Shown here piece by piece: positions 1-9,113 of a stretch of 64,000 nucleotides of DNA. The notes below the pieces were generated by a model. It did no database searches, was not told the origin of the DNA, and saw only the letters and a program-made list of their open reading frames with translations. The DNA is from Henriciella pelagia (GTDB taxonomy: Bacteria; Pseudomonadota; Alphaproteobacteria; Caulobacterales; Hyphomonadaceae), in contig NZ_NCSU01000011.1 in assembly GCF_002088945.1 (NCBI RefSeq), positions 682,001-746,000 of the forward strand, in the 5' to 3' direction. Every line of letters starts with the position of its first letter. Position 1 is the first letter of the stretch. The translations under genes were made by a program, and so were the position numbers.

Positions 1-1338
1 GTCGCCGAAACCATTGGCGTCGCAGGCGAGCTTGCGCGCCTCGCCCGCATTACGGCCGGACACGGCACGCCGGAAGATCTTGATCATGCCGACTGGACGC
101 TGGAGCCCCGCCTTGAGCAGGCCTTCGCGCAGATGGGCCTTCCGGGTCTCGACACAGGCCGCAGGATCGCATCGCTCAGCGGCGGCGAACGCACGCGCCT
201 TGCCATGGCCGGCCTGCTTCTGGATGAGGTGGACCTCCTCCTGCTCGATGAGCCGACCAACAATCTCGACGCCGCCGGCCGCGCGGCCATTGATGACCTC
301 ATCCGGGCCTGGCCCGGCGGCCTGCTGATTGCGAGCCACGACCGCGCCCTGCTCGAACAGGCAGACCGGATCGTCGAACTCTCGCCCATCGGCTGCACCG
401 TGTTCGGCGGAGGATGGAGCGAGTTTGCCGAAGCGCGCTCAGCGGCTCGTGCCCGCGCCGCTGCGGAAGCGGAGCGCGCCGCCAACACGCTGAAGGCCAC
501 CGAACGCAAACTGCAGCAGGCCCGCGAGAAGCAGGAAAAATCCGACTCGCGTGGCCGCGCCGTCCGCACCCGCGGCGACCAGCCGAAAATGCTGCTCGAC
601 AAGCGCCAGGAACGCGCCGAACAGACCGCCGGACGCGGCAGTGACCTCGCCCACCGCCAGCTCGGCGCAGCGAGTGACGCGGTTGCCGCAGCCAGTGCCC
701 GGCTGGAAATCGTGACGCCGCTCAGCATCGACCTGCCGTCACCCGACCTGCCATCCAGCCGCCAGCTTCTGAAACTGGAAGATGTCTGCGCAGGCTTTGG
801 CGGCCGAACCCTCTTTGGGCCACTATCGCTGGAGGTTCGCGGGCCGCAGCGCATTGCCATCAAGGGGGCGAATGGCTCTGGCAAGTCTACCCTGCTCAAT
901 CTTATCCGTGGACGGATCGCCCCGGCCTCCGGCACTGTCACCCGTCTCACCAGGCGCATCGCCATCCTCGACCAGCATGTCGCCGTGTTCGACCCGAACA
1001 CCTCCCTCCTGGAGAATGTCCGCGCCCTTCTGCCAGCGCTGAACGAGAATGACATCCGCGCCCGCCTTGCCCGCTTCGCGTTCCGGGGCGAAGCCGCCCT
1101 CCAGCCGGTGGGCACATTGTCAGGCGGAGAGCGCCTGCGCGCCGGCCTCGCCGTTGCCTTTGCAGGCGGCGAGCCGCCAGAGCTTTTCCTCCTCGATGAG
1201 CCAACCAACCATCTCGACATTGAAAGCGTCGAACTGCTCGAAGCCGCCCTGAAAGCATGGACCGGCGCGATTATCGTGATCAGTCACGACACAGCCTTCC
1301 TCAACGCAATTGGCGTGCAAAATGTCATCACCCTGTAA
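1..1338 (+). CDS. ABC-F family ATP-binding protein, 5' end outside window
   Basis: The reading frame is open from the first base and ends at TAA 1336-1338, so the N-terminus and first Walker A lie outside. Two ABC halves are visible. The first has an LSGGERTRL signature and the Walker B LLLDEPTNNLD. After a charged linker (about 430-700 nt), the second has the P-loop GANGSGKST, an LSGGERLRAG signature and FLLDEPTNHLD. There are no membrane segments. Tandem soluble ABC domains joined by a charged linker define the ABC-F family, which acts on ribosomes (Uup/EttA/YheS type). The exact subgroup cannot be assigned from this part. Confidence 0.93.
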   Translation, partial: VAETIGVAGELARLARITAGHGTPEDLDHADWTLEPRLEQAFAQMGLPGLDTGRRIASLSGGERTRLAMAGLLLDEVDLLLLDEPTNNLDAAGRAAIDDLIRAWPGGLLIASHDRALLEQADRIVELSPIGCTVFGGGWSEFAEARSAARARAAAEAERAANTLKATERKLQQAREKQEKSDSRGRAVRTRGDQPKMLLDKRQERAEQTAGRGSDLAHRQLGAASDAVAAASARLEIVTPLSIDLPSPDLPSSRQLLKLEDVCAGFGGRTLFGPLSLEVRGPQRIAIKGANGSGKSTLLNLIRGRIAPASGTVTRLTRRIAILDQHVAVFDPNTSLLENVRALLPALNENDIRARLARFAFRGEAALQPVGTLSGGERLRAGLAVAFAGGEPPELFLLDEPTNHLDIESVELLEAALKAWTGAIIVISHDTAFLNAIGVQNVITL

Positions 1339-1340
1339 CG

Positions 1341-1354
1341 CCGCGAATTCGCGG
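1341..1354. other. 14-bp perfect palindrome after the ABC-F gene
   Basis: CCGCGAATTCGCGG starts three bases after the ABC-F stop codon, in the 141-bp space before the convergent oxidoreductase gene. It has no loop and no T-run, so it is a weak terminator candidate at best. Nothing else is evident in this gap. Confidence 0.3.
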
Positions 1355-1479
1355 GCTATAGCAGTTAAGTACCGCACGGTTTATCCGTGGGGTCCATCAT
1401 CGGTCACTTCGTAATTGCGGACAGGAGGAGATGGGCACCACGGACAAGCCGTGGTGAACGCCATGCTGAAAATTCAGCT

Positions 1480-2775
1480 CTAACGGATCAGCGCCTTCGC
1501 CTGTCGCTTCTGCTTGCCCGCGTGACGGTTATATGCGCTGAGAAGGCCGATATTCCGCGGCGGTTCGCGTCCTTCCGACATGGCTTCGATGGCGATGTAG
1601 TTCCAGGCCATCTGGCCGAGCGCATTGATCATCTTCACCATGCCAATGCCGCTATTGGGCCCAAGGAAGCCCGGGCCGAGCCGCATCGATTTGGCGTAAT
1701 TCTCCAGCCGGTCCACCTCACCTGCGAGCAGCTTCTTCACACCGTGCGGATCGCTGCAAAGCGGTGACCCGATCGCGATCATGTCCGCCATACCGGCAGA
1801 GACGGTCTCCTCCATTGCCGCGAGCGTGCGAAACCCGCCCGTCGCCATGATCGGCATCTTCGCGCGCTCCCGCACCATCGCCGCATAGTCCACGAAATAC
1901 GCTTCGCGAGCCTTGGAGCTTTCGCGCACGGCCTGCTCTTCCGGCGCCTGCAGCCCGTCAATGCCGAGCAGTTTCGGCTGCTCATAATTGCCGCCTGAGA
2001 TTTCGAGCAGGTCGATGGATTTCCCGTTCAGCCATTCAACAACCTGAATGCAATCCTCGAATGAGAACCCGCCCTTCTGGAAGTCCGCTGAATTGAGCTT
2101 CACGCCCACTGCAAAGTCCGGCCCGACCGCCGCGCGCACCGCGTCGACCGTTTCCAGCAGCAGCCGCGCCCGGTTCTCCAGAGGCCCGCCCCATTCATCA
2201 TTTCTGAGGTTGGAACGCGGCGAGAGAAACTGGCTGATCAGATAGCCATGCGCGCCATGCACCTGCACGCCGTCAAAGCCGGTCTCCTTTGCCACTTTCG
2301 CGCAATTGGCAAACGCCGCAATCGTCTCGCGAATCTCCTCGCCTGTCATCGGCCGGGGCTTGCCGAACTGCCCGCCCGGCAGCGCCAGCTTGACGTCGGA
2401 GGCCGATACCGGCTGCGGGTTCACGATCTTCGGCGTCTGGCGCCCGGCATGACTGATCTGCATCCACACCTTCGCCCCGTCAGACTTCGCCGCAGCGCTA
2501 TACGCCTTCAGCGCCGCCAGATGCTCCGCGCTCTGCTCACCGACAATCGCGACATTGCCCGGGCTCTCCAGGCACATCCTGTCGACCAGCACATTTCCCG
2601 TGAGCAACAGCCCGCAACCGCTCCCCGCCCAGGTCCGGTACAGCGTCGCATGACGCTCATCCGCCTCATTCTTCGGCCCGGCAATCTGCTCCGTCATCGC
2701 CGCCTTGCAGAGCCGGTTCGGCAAGACCTGCCCACATGGCAATTCCAGTGACTGTTCAAGTACGCTGCTCATCAT
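1480..2775 (-). CDS. NADH:flavin oxidoreductase (Old Yellow Enzyme family)
   Basis: A 431-residue single-domain FMN TIM barrel. Typical family stretches are LPNRLCKAAMTE near the N-terminus, QISHAGRQ, VQVHGAHGYLISQFLSP and NDEWGGPLENRARLLLE. The family reduces activated C=C bonds with NAD(P)H; the substrate here is unknown. The frame is open further upstream, but the start at 2775 (tandem ATG ATG) has GGAGAG just before it, and the protein then begins like family members. The extended 484-residue version would run into the promoter of the divergent DUF998 gene. It lies convergent to the ABC-F gene. Confidence 0.9.
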   Translation of the reverse strand: MMSSVLEQSLELPCGQVLPNRLCKAAMTEQIAGPKNEADERHATLYRTWAGSGCGLLLTGNVLVDRMCLESPGNVAIVGEQSAEHLAALKAYSAAAKSDGAKVWMQISHAGRQTPKIVNPQPVSASDVKLALPGGQFGKPRPMTGEEIRETIAAFANCAKVAKETGFDGVQVHGAHGYLISQFLSPRSNLRNDEWGGPLENRARLLLETVDAVRAAVGPDFAVGVKLNSADFQKGGFSFEDCIQVVEWLNGKSIDLLEISGGNYEQPKLLGIDGLQAPEEQAVRESSKAREAYFVDYAAMVRERAKMPIMATGGFRTLAAMEETVSAGMADMIAIGSPLCSDPHGVKKLLAGEVDRLENYAKSMRLGPGFLGPNSGIGMVKMINALGQMAWNYIAIEAMSEGREPPRNIGLLSAYNRHAGKQKRQAKALIR

Positions 2776-2875
2776 GCCCTCTCCGGCTTTTGGGAAAAGC
2801 ATGGCGCGCAAAGTGGCCAGCGTCCACTGATTGCGCAGTTGTCGCGACGACAACAAATGCGTGCTACCAGTCACC

Positions 2876-3478
2876 ATGACCCGCATCGCCGCCATTATCC
2901 TGCTCCTGACCGGCATCGCCCTGCCAACCGCCATCGGGCTGATCCAGCCTGACTACTCCGCCTCGGCAAGCTATCTCAGCGAACTCGGCGCGGACGGCGC
3001 CGCCTATAACCAGCTCGTCACCTATGGCGCCTTCCTGCCGGTCGCGTTTGCCTCGGCCTTCATCCTCGCTATCCGCCTCGCCGCACCCGATGAGGCAATC
3101 ACGGCGCGCATCGGTCTCGGCCTGCTTTTCGCCATCCCCATCGGCTATCTCGGCGCGGTGGTCTTTCCCTGCCTTCCGGGCTGCCCCGTCCCCGGCACAG
3201 GCCGGCAGGCCTTGCACAACACCGCCGGCATCATCGAATACCTCGGCGGCATGACAGGCTTCGCGATGCTGGCTTCCATCGCCCTCAGACGCGGCACGCG
3301 GCTGATGCGCTGGCTCACGCCGCCCGCCACACTTGCCTTCATCGTCGGCACCGTACTGGCGGCAGACCCGGCCTGGGACGGGCACAAAGGCGCATTCCAG
3401 CGCCTCGCCGACTATTCCGCCTCCATCTGGATCGCCATTGCGGGCTGGACGGGTCGGATTACGCAGGCTCCCGCCTAA
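2876..3478 (+). CDS. DUF998 family membrane protein
   Basis: A 200-residue, highly hydrophobic protein with about five or six membrane spans. The first (residues 3-20) is followed by the loop QPDYSASASYLSELG, typical of DUF998 proteins. The pattern of conserved glycine and aromatic residues fits that family, whose function is unknown. The ATG at 2876 is preferred over an in-frame upstream codon because the first membrane span begins there. Its stop codon interlocks with that of the convergent SDR gene (3475-3478). Confidence 0.8.
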   Translation: MTRIAAIILLLTGIALPTAIGLIQPDYSASASYLSELGADGAAYNQLVTYGAFLPVAFASAFILAIRLAAPDEAITARIGLGLLFAIPIGYLGAVVFPCLPGCPVPGTGRQALHNTAGIIEYLGGMTGFAMLASIALRRGTRLMRWLTPPATLAFIVGTVLAADPAWDGHKGAFQRLADYSASIWIAIAGWTGRITQAPA

Positions 3479-4287
3479 CCCACCCGCGCCGCCTGCCCGC
3501 CATCGACGGGGAGCAGCACGCCGGTGATGAAACGCGCCTCTTCGCTTGCCAGGAACAGCGCGGCATGCGCCGTGTCCCAGCCCGTTCCCATATGCCCCAT
3601 CGGCACACGCGCGGCCCGCTCGGCCCGCAAATCATCAGGGCTGATGCCGCGTCGCTCCGAAATGCCGACAATCGCCATCGGCGTATCCATCAGGCCCGGC
3701 AGGATCGCATTGCACCGCACCCCATGCCTGGCGCCCGACAGCGCAACCGATTGCGTCATCCGGTTCATCGCCGCCTTGCTGGTCTCATAGGCGAGCATCT
3801 GCGCCCCGGCGAGCGATGCCAGCGACGAGATATTGATGATCGACCCGCCCGTCTTTTCCATGATCGGCAGGCACGCCCGGATGACCAGCCATGCCGCCTT
3901 GAAATTCACGCTCAGTATACGGTCGAATGCCTCTTCGGTGAGATGCTTGGCCGGCCCGTCACCCGCCCCGCCAATGCCGACATTGTTCGCCAGCACATTG
4001 ATCCGGCCGAACGTCTCAAGCGCCGTGCGCGCGATGCCCGCCGCTTCATCCGGGTCCGATACATCCGCTGCAAGGGCGAGCCCATCGCCGCCTTCTTCGC
4101 GGATGGTCGCGACCGTTGCATCGGCCCGCTCCAGGCTCCGGTCGACGCAGACGACACTCGCCCCGGCCCGCGCAAACAGCAGCGCCATCGCCTTGCCATT
4201 GCCGACCGTTGGCCCCGGCGTCTGGCCTGCGCCGGTGACAATCGCGACCTTGCCGGTCAGTCGGCCCGAGACGTCTATATCGCTCAC
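3475..4287 (-). CDS. SDR family NAD(P)-dependent oxidoreductase
   Basis: A 270-residue classical short-chain dehydrogenase. The nucleotide-binding glycine motif is VTGAGQTPGPTVGNG (residues 17-31), with a few residues more than the usual TGxxxGxG. NNVG follows at 101-104, and the catalytic Tyr167 and Lys171 sit in YETSK. The C-terminal VDGGQAARVG is usual for the family. The start ATG overlaps the stop of the upstream CMD-family gene by 4 bases (ATGA), so the two are co-translated. The pair probably acts in oxidation of an aromatic or terpenoid-like compound, but the substrate is not evident. Confidence 0.9.
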   Translation of the reverse strand: MSDIDVSGRLTGKVAIVTGAGQTPGPTVGNGKAMALLFARAGASVVCVDRSLERADATVATIREEGGDGLALAADVSDPDEAAGIARTALETFGRINVLANNVGIGGAGDGPAKHLTEEAFDRILSVNFKAAWLVIRACLPIMEKTGGSIINISSLASLAGAQMLAYETSKAAMNRMTQSVALSGARHGVRCNAILPGLMDTPMAIVGISERRGISPDDLRAERAARVPMGHMGTGWDTAHAALFLASEEARFITGVLLPVDGGQAARVG

Positions 4288-4847
4288 TTCTTAAGGTCCG
4301 GATCGAGCGTCAGGTCATCATCGAGCTGGATACCGAACGTGTTCAGCATCATGGAAACCTGTGTATACTGACCAACCGTCATGACGAGATCCATCTTCTG
4401 CTTGTCGGACAGGAAGCTGAGCCGCGCCCAGGTCTCCTCCGTGATGAAGGCGTCGGTGGTCAGCTCATCCGTCGCCTGCAGCAGCGCGGCGTCTTCCAGG
4501 CTCCAGTCGGGCGAGGAAGGCCCAAGCTTGATGCGCGCAATCTCGGTCTCGGTGAGGCCAGAGCGCAGCCCGATCCGCTCATGCTGGGCCCATTCATAGC
4601 CGGACTTCCAGTTGAAGCCGGCCCGCAGGATGACCAGTTCGCGCTCACGCTCCGGCAGGTCATTGGCATCCGACAGGATATAGCCGCCCCACAGCATGAA
4701 GCGCTTGTACGCCTTGGGCGAGCGCGACAGCGTGCGGAAGATGTTGAACACCTTCCCTGTCCGGAAACGCTCCCCGAGCAGCTGCTTCTGCTCTTCGCCC
4801 ATCTCCTCATCGGAAAGTGGCGGGATGCGCGGCGTCGATAGTCGCAT
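4284..4847 (-). CDS. carboxymuconolactone decarboxylase family protein
   Basis: A 187-residue all-helical protein. PERERELVILRAGFNWKSGYEW and the downstream QKMDLVMTVGQYTQVSMMLNTFG match the CMD fold. The CxxC pair of AhpD-type peroxidases is absent, so a redox role of that kind is unlikely. AGGAGG lies about 9 bases before ATG 4847, a strong ribosome binding site. It is the first gene of a two-gene unit with the SDR. Family members of this length often accompany SDRs in catabolic clusters; the reaction is not known. Confidence 0.85.
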   Translation of the reverse strand: MRLSTPRIPPLSDEEMGEEQKQLLGERFRTGKVFNIFRTLSRSPKAYKRFMLWGGYILSDANDLPERERELVILRAGFNWKSGYEWAQHERIGLRSGLTETEIARIKLGPSSPDWSLEDAALLQATDELTTDAFITEETWARLSFLSDKQKMDLVMTVGQYTQVSMMLNTFGIQLDDDLTLDPDLKK

Positions 4848-4940
4848 ATACGGTGTCCTCCTGTAGCATCAGTCACCCTCTGACGGGGCGCTAGTCCACT
4901 ACACTAAAGGACGGAGTCGCACGGGGGGCAAGTGGGATTT

Positions 4941-7301
4941 CTATGGCGGAAGCTTCATTAGTCCCGAAGCAATTAAGTTCGCCGCCGCCAAGGCGCGTTC
5001 CCGAGCTGGCTGAGCGCGATCACCTTTCACTCCAAACATTTCGTCAGATTCTTGTCCCATCCATCTAAGTAAGTCGACGATTCTGTCGCGCGGCTCCCCT
5101 GAACGCGAAATAAGACCGTGTGTTTCGATTGCGGAATAAACATCAACTCTCATTGGGGCGAGGCCCATGAAGAGGTTGGAGTGCTCTCCAAACTCCTCCT
5201 TGATCGCGGCCTGCAGTAGCTCACCCGCTTTTGAGGCTCGGTGGTCGTCTTCCATGATAAAATTGCAAAGCGCTAAGAGTGACTTCCTTGAAAGCTCACG
5301 CTCAAACAAAGTGATCGACGTCTTTTCAGCCGACGTGAACTCCGGAAGATCTTTCACCACAATCAGAATTTGAACGAGTTCGTCGACCTGTTTATCGCGG
5401 AACAAGTCTGGCCTCTGCTCTAGTTCCAACAAAACCCTTTCGAGTTCACCCTTCTGCGCTCGTACATAGTATTCATCGTCTGGTTCGGACGATGTCGCTG
5501 CAACCGCAAATCTCGGTGCGTTAAAGCGCCGACTAAGACGGCTCAACTGCTCAGCGGGCGATCCCGCCAATACATCGTACTTCTCGATCATCCACAGGGC
5601 ACCGGCTTTCACATCCGGATTGGTTGAGTGGATCAATTCGCTCAATCGCCGTGGACTGTATGGAGTTTCAGCCATCCCCAAGGCTTTGCGCGCCTCGACG
5701 TGACGATCGATTCTTTCTTCGAACTGGCGCTTGGCACGACGCTTCTTCGTTTGTGGGTCCTTGATCATGCCACGCTCGAAAAAGTTCGCTTCTTCAAAGG
5801 GTTCAAATGAATCTACTTGGCCTCCCTTGTACAGGCTGTGCTGGATCCTGGAGCGCTGCCAGAGGCCAATGGCCTGAAACAGTGCCGCCATGATGACAAG
5901 GTCGACCATGGCGCGCGCAGCAAATGTAAGATGCATGGCCAATTGGCCGTTTCCACCTTCGGCGCTGTAGGGCGCTTCGATATCAACGCTGTATATTTCC
6001 CACCAATCCACAAAAGGTACGGCTTTGGCGAGCTCGGCCCCGAAGAAGCGTAGCCAGTCTATGAACGCATTGTTGCTCGAAAATTCCTCCTTGTAGCCGA
6101 ATGTTCCGGTCCACCCCTGGAGCTGCGACAGAGCAAGCGGCACCAAGACGAACAGTGATGCATAGCCCAGCAGAGCCTCGTCCTTCAGGTCGTTCTGGAA
6201 GCCGATCGCAATCTTGCGGCCACGCGTCGAGCGAAGCCTTGACGCTGTCTCCCGGTCTTCTTCCACCCACGCCCAGCGCCGTCCGAGCGACAAAGCGATC
6301 AACATCGCGATACCAATCGGAATGAGACCCCAGGGTGCCGCCAACACATAGCCGAGCGCACTCAGCGGCAGAATGACCATCACGACCAGCAGGTGTGGGA
6401 CGAAAGGTCCGTTCTGCGTTGCGCCCGACAGCGGTGCCACAAACCTCACTAGAATCGAATCTGCATAGCTGATCCAGCGGCCCGGGCTGGCGATTGATAT
6501 GCCGGCAGACAGCACGCGCCCCCGAGCGATGATCTTTTCTTCCTGCCGCTCTCGATAGTCATTCCGGAAACGCATCACATGCGGCGCAAGGATAATCACA
6601 AAGAAGACGACCAAAACAAGAAATGTGATGAAGACGCCGAAATCCTCCTTCATCGAAAACTTTTCGCCTGCCGCTCCCCAGGCGAGCGCGACGATCAGGC
6701 CGATGAGCACCAGCGTTGTGACAAAGCTCGCATTGCTGACCACATCGTCTCGAAGAATTTCCGGTCCCTGGCCTTCGCGCCTTCGTGCCTCAGCCTCAAG
6801 CCGTGCATGACGCGTGATGATAACAATCAGTGGCAAGAACGCCGCAATGAAGAAAGCGAGAAACGTCGCCATGTGCACTGGCTTCAGCTGATCGCCCGAA
6901 ATCGCGACGTCGATGGCGCCAATCCGCCCATTTGCCGCCGCAAGATAGGCAACAAGTCCGAGTCCCGACAGGCTGAGTGCCGGATACAGAAAGAACTCCC
7001 TGAACCCGCTATCGGCTCGCTTCTTCTGGGGTTTGTCGCGGTCTGCCGAAACAGTCTCATAGGCCTCGCAATAGGTTTTCCAAACCGCGACGTGGCGCAA
7101 CAGCTGCGCGCCCAGCCAGAGCACGCCAAACGCTGCGATGAGCACCGGCCACCATACATCATCAGGCAGATGACCTGGCTCGCGAGCATCCTTAATGAGC
7201 GTGATCAGAATAATGCCAGCCCAAAGCGCGCTCAGTCCTGCGAAGCCAGTGAGCATCGTTTCATCACGAAACGGATTCCACTTCTTGTCTGCCTCCGCCA
7301 C
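4941..7301 (-). CDS. unrecognised large polytopic membrane protein
   Basis: This 786-residue protein was not recognised. About ten membrane spans can be read near residues 17-37, 50-70, 103-123, 145-163, 190-210, 220-240, 301-321, 323-340, 376-394 and 459-481. Charged loops lie between, one of them at 241-300. The last 300 residues are soluble, helical and rich in charge (RRAKRQFEERIDRH near 520). No transporter, kinase or channel motif was found. The 3' part of the gene is visibly poorer in GC and uses more A/T-ending codons than its neighbours, which suggests transfer from elsewhere. It stands alone between a catabolic pair and an antiporter. Confidence 0.75.
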   Translation of the reverse strand: MAEADKKWNPFRDETMLTGFAGLSALWAGIILITLIKDAREPGHLPDDVWWPVLIAAFGVLWLGAQLLRHVAVWKTYCEAYETVSADRDKPQKKRADSGFREFFLYPALSLSGLGLVAYLAAANGRIGAIDVAISGDQLKPVHMATFLAFFIAAFLPLIVIITRHARLEAEARRREGQGPEILRDDVVSNASFVTTLVLIGLIVALAWGAAGEKFSMKEDFGVFITFLVLVVFFVIILAPHVMRFRNDYRERQEEKIIARGRVLSAGISIASPGRWISYADSILVRFVAPLSGATQNGPFVPHLLVVMVILPLSALGYVLAAPWGLIPIGIAMLIALSLGRRWAWVEEDRETASRLRSTRGRKIAIGFQNDLKDEALLGYASLFVLVPLALSQLQGWTGTFGYKEEFSSNNAFIDWLRFFGAELAKAVPFVDWWEIYSVDIEAPYSAEGGNGQLAMHLTFAARAMVDLVIMAALFQAIGLWQRSRIQHSLYKGGQVDSFEPFEEANFFERGMIKDPQTKKRRAKRQFEERIDRHVEARKALGMAETPYSPRRLSELIHSTNPDVKAGALWMIEKYDVLAGSPAEQLSRLSRRFNAPRFAVAATSSEPDDEYYVRAQKGELERVLLELEQRPDLFRDKQVDELVQILIVVKDLPEFTSAEKTSITLFERELSRKSLLALCNFIMEDDHRASKAGELLQAAIKEEFGEHSNLFMGLAPMRVDVYSAIETHGLISRSGEPRDRIVDLLRWMGQESDEMFGVKGDRAQPARERALAAANLIASGLMKLPP

Positions 7302-7360
7302 GTCCTGACCCCACTCATTACGCCTGCGAAACGAAACCTATCTCGCCTGCCTGAGGTTGA

Positions 7361-7400
7361 AAAGAAAAAATCGGGGCGCGGCGTAATGGGCCGGCCCCGA
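7361..7400 (-). terminator. rho-independent terminator of the antiporter gene
   Basis: Read on the minus strand, 51 bases after the antiporter stop codon, TCGGGGC pairs with GCCCCGA (arms 7394-7400 and 7371-7377). The second arm is followed directly by a run of T residues (A-run 7365-7370 on the plus strand). This is the clearest intrinsic terminator in the window. Confidence 0.75.
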
Positions 7401-7451
7401 CAAGCGCTGCGCGGGAGTGCGGGCGGGCCTCAGCCCTGCCTGGACCCGAGC

Positions 7452-8399
7452 CTAGACCTGGCTCACCAGCCAGGCCGTATAGCCGCCATAGCCGGCGAGC
7501 ATGAAGACACCCTCGGCCCGGGTCACGCGAAAGCCGGTCCGCGCCACGACCAGCAGCACGATGGTCGCCGCCAGCATCACCCAGATGTCCACCGCGATGA
7601 TCTCGTCCGGCACCGGAATGGGCTGCACGAGAGCCGTCACACCAAGAATACCGAGCACATTGTAGATGTTCGAGCCGACAATATTGCCGAAGGCGACATC
7701 GCTCTGCCCGCGAATGGCCGCGACGACAGAGGTGACAAGCTCCGGCAGGGATGTGCCGACCGCCACGATGGAGAGGCCGATAATCGTCTCCGATACGCCA
7801 AAGCGGGTCGCGATGCCGACCGCGCCGTCAATCAGGAGCGAAGCGCCCCAGATCGTCAGGGCAAGACCGCCCACCGTCTGCGCAATGGCCAGCCAGGCTG
7901 GTCCGGCCGGGGCCTCGTCTTCAACCGGCAGGCCCGCGGCACCTGCCGTGCCAAGATTGCGCCGCTCCTGCCAGATGGCAAAGCCGAGATAGAGCAGAAG
8001 GCCTGCGACAAAGACCAGGCCAGAAAGCCGGTCGAGCACACCGCTCAGCACCACGCCGAGACACAGAAGGCCTGAAATCGCGAGCACCAGTCCGTCGCGC
8101 TTCAGCGCCGCGCCATCAATCAGCAGTGGCCGGATCAAGGCCGCCACACCGAGGATGAGAAGGATATTGGCGATGTTCGAGCCAATCACATTGCCGGTCG
8201 CCACGCCCGGCGAGCCGGCCAGCGCCGCCTGAAGGCTGGTCACGAGTTCTGGCGTCGAGGTTCCAAAGCCGACCAGCGTCAGGCCGATGAGAAGCGGTGA
8301 CACGCCAAGCCGCCGCGCAAGGGATACAGCGCCGCGAACAAAGACGTCGCCGCCAATGAGAAGCAGGACAAAGCCTGCGATAAGGGAAAGGATAAGCAT
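7452..8399 (-). CDS. calcium/sodium antiporter (CaCA family, YrbG-like)
   Basis: A 315-residue protein with about ten membrane spans and the two internal alpha-repeats of the cation/Ca2+ exchanger superfamily. Repeat 1 has GFGTSTPELVTS and GNVIGSNIANILLI; repeat 2 has AVGTSLPELVTS and GNIVGSNIYNVLGI. The acidic and serine residues in these repeats bind the cation. The ATG at 8399 begins immediately before the first membrane span; an ATG at 8417 and a GTG at 8459 are in frame but extend the protein with atypical sequence. None has a good ribosome binding site. Confidence 0.93.
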   Translation of the reverse strand: MLILSLIAGFVLLLIGGDVFVRGAVSLARRLGVSPLLIGLTLVGFGTSTPELVTSLQAALAGSPGVATGNVIGSNIANILLILGVAALIRPLLIDGAALKRDGLVLAISGLLCLGVVLSGVLDRLSGLVFVAGLLLYLGFAIWQERRNLGTAGAAGLPVEDEAPAGPAWLAIAQTVGGLALTIWGASLLIDGAVGIATRFGVSETIIGLSIVAVGTSLPELVTSVVAAIRGQSDVAFGNIVGSNIYNVLGILGVTALVQPIPVPDEIIAVDIWVMLAATIVLLVVARTGFRVTRAEGVFMLAGYGGYTAWLVSQV

Positions 8400-8670
8400 T
8401 CTGGAGGGGTAGCACATCAACCGGGCCGCCGTCGCGCGGGGGTTCGTCGTTTCTGACACGGGCCCGGATTGCAGTTGGCGATATGCGCCTGCTCCTTCAG
8501 CAAATCAAGCAGCGACAATCCTCCCCACACAGATTAAATTTTGGATAGCGCCCTCCGCGCCCTCTTTCGCCGGAACTCGACTCTCACCATATAGCGCTCG
8601 CGGAACATGAGACCCGCGGACTGCGCTATGGGCGCAGCCCAACTCTTTTTCAAGAATGGAGAGTGCGCAG

Positions 8671-9024
8671 ATGAGCGCACGCAATTACATCATCGCGGCC
8701 GCCATAGCGGGCGTCGTGCTTGTTGGCGGCGGTGTCGCCTATTACTACACCACCGCTCAGGACAGGACGGCCGAGCCGGTGACGGAGTTCACTGAAGTGC
8801 CGGTGACCGACATCGCCGAAGCACAGCCGGACACTGAAACGGTCATCACGGCCGAAACCGACACCACCGTGGAAGCACCGGCCCTGATCGTTGACGGCGC
8901 ACCGGGCGATTCGGCAGAGACGGTGATCGTCGCAGAAGGCGAAACCGACACGACGCTCGATGCCATTGACGCTGAAACGAGCGCCGAAGCCACCGTCATT
9001 CCGGGCGAAAACCAGCCCGAATAG
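8671..9024 (+). CDS. small membrane-anchored acidic protein, unknown function
   Basis: A 117-residue protein with one N-terminal membrane segment (residues 6-25, IIAAAIAGVVLVGGGVAYYY). A roughly 90-residue tail follows, rich in Thr, Glu, Asp and Ala with almost no basic residues. The tail looks disordered and would face the periplasm. GGAGAG at 8658-8663 sets the start at ATG 8671 rather than the in-frame ATG 15 bases upstream. The 270 bases before it, shared with the divergent antiporter gene, show no clear promoter. No family was recognised. Confidence 0.65.
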   Translation: MSARNYIIAAAIAGVVLVGGGVAYYYTTAQDRTAEPVTEFTEVPVTDIAEAQPDTETVITAETDTTVEAPALIVDGAPGDSAETVIVAEGETDTTLDAIDAETSAEATVIPGENQPE

Positions 9025-9113
9025 GCTTTCATACCAAGACTCTATGGCCATCGCCGCCCGGGCATCCTACATGACGGCGTGAACACCACGCACCATCAGG
9101 GGCCCTGGCGGCG

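Noticed and set aside
84-1220. Long antisense frame opposite the ABC-F gene
   Set aside because: High GC opens long frames on the other strand; its product is Arg/Ser-rich with no family pattern, and the ABC motifs on the plus strand are decisive.
6579-8075. 498-codon plus-strand frame across the membrane protein and antiporter genes
   Set aside because: It spans two real minus-strand genes and a terminator, and its His/Arg/Asp-rich composition is typical of shadow frames.
8612-8640. GC-rich hairpin (CTGCGC...GCGCAG) before the small acidic protein gene
   Set aside because: The arms are short, the T-run is too far away, and it precedes rather than follows a gene on that strand; no good case for a terminator.
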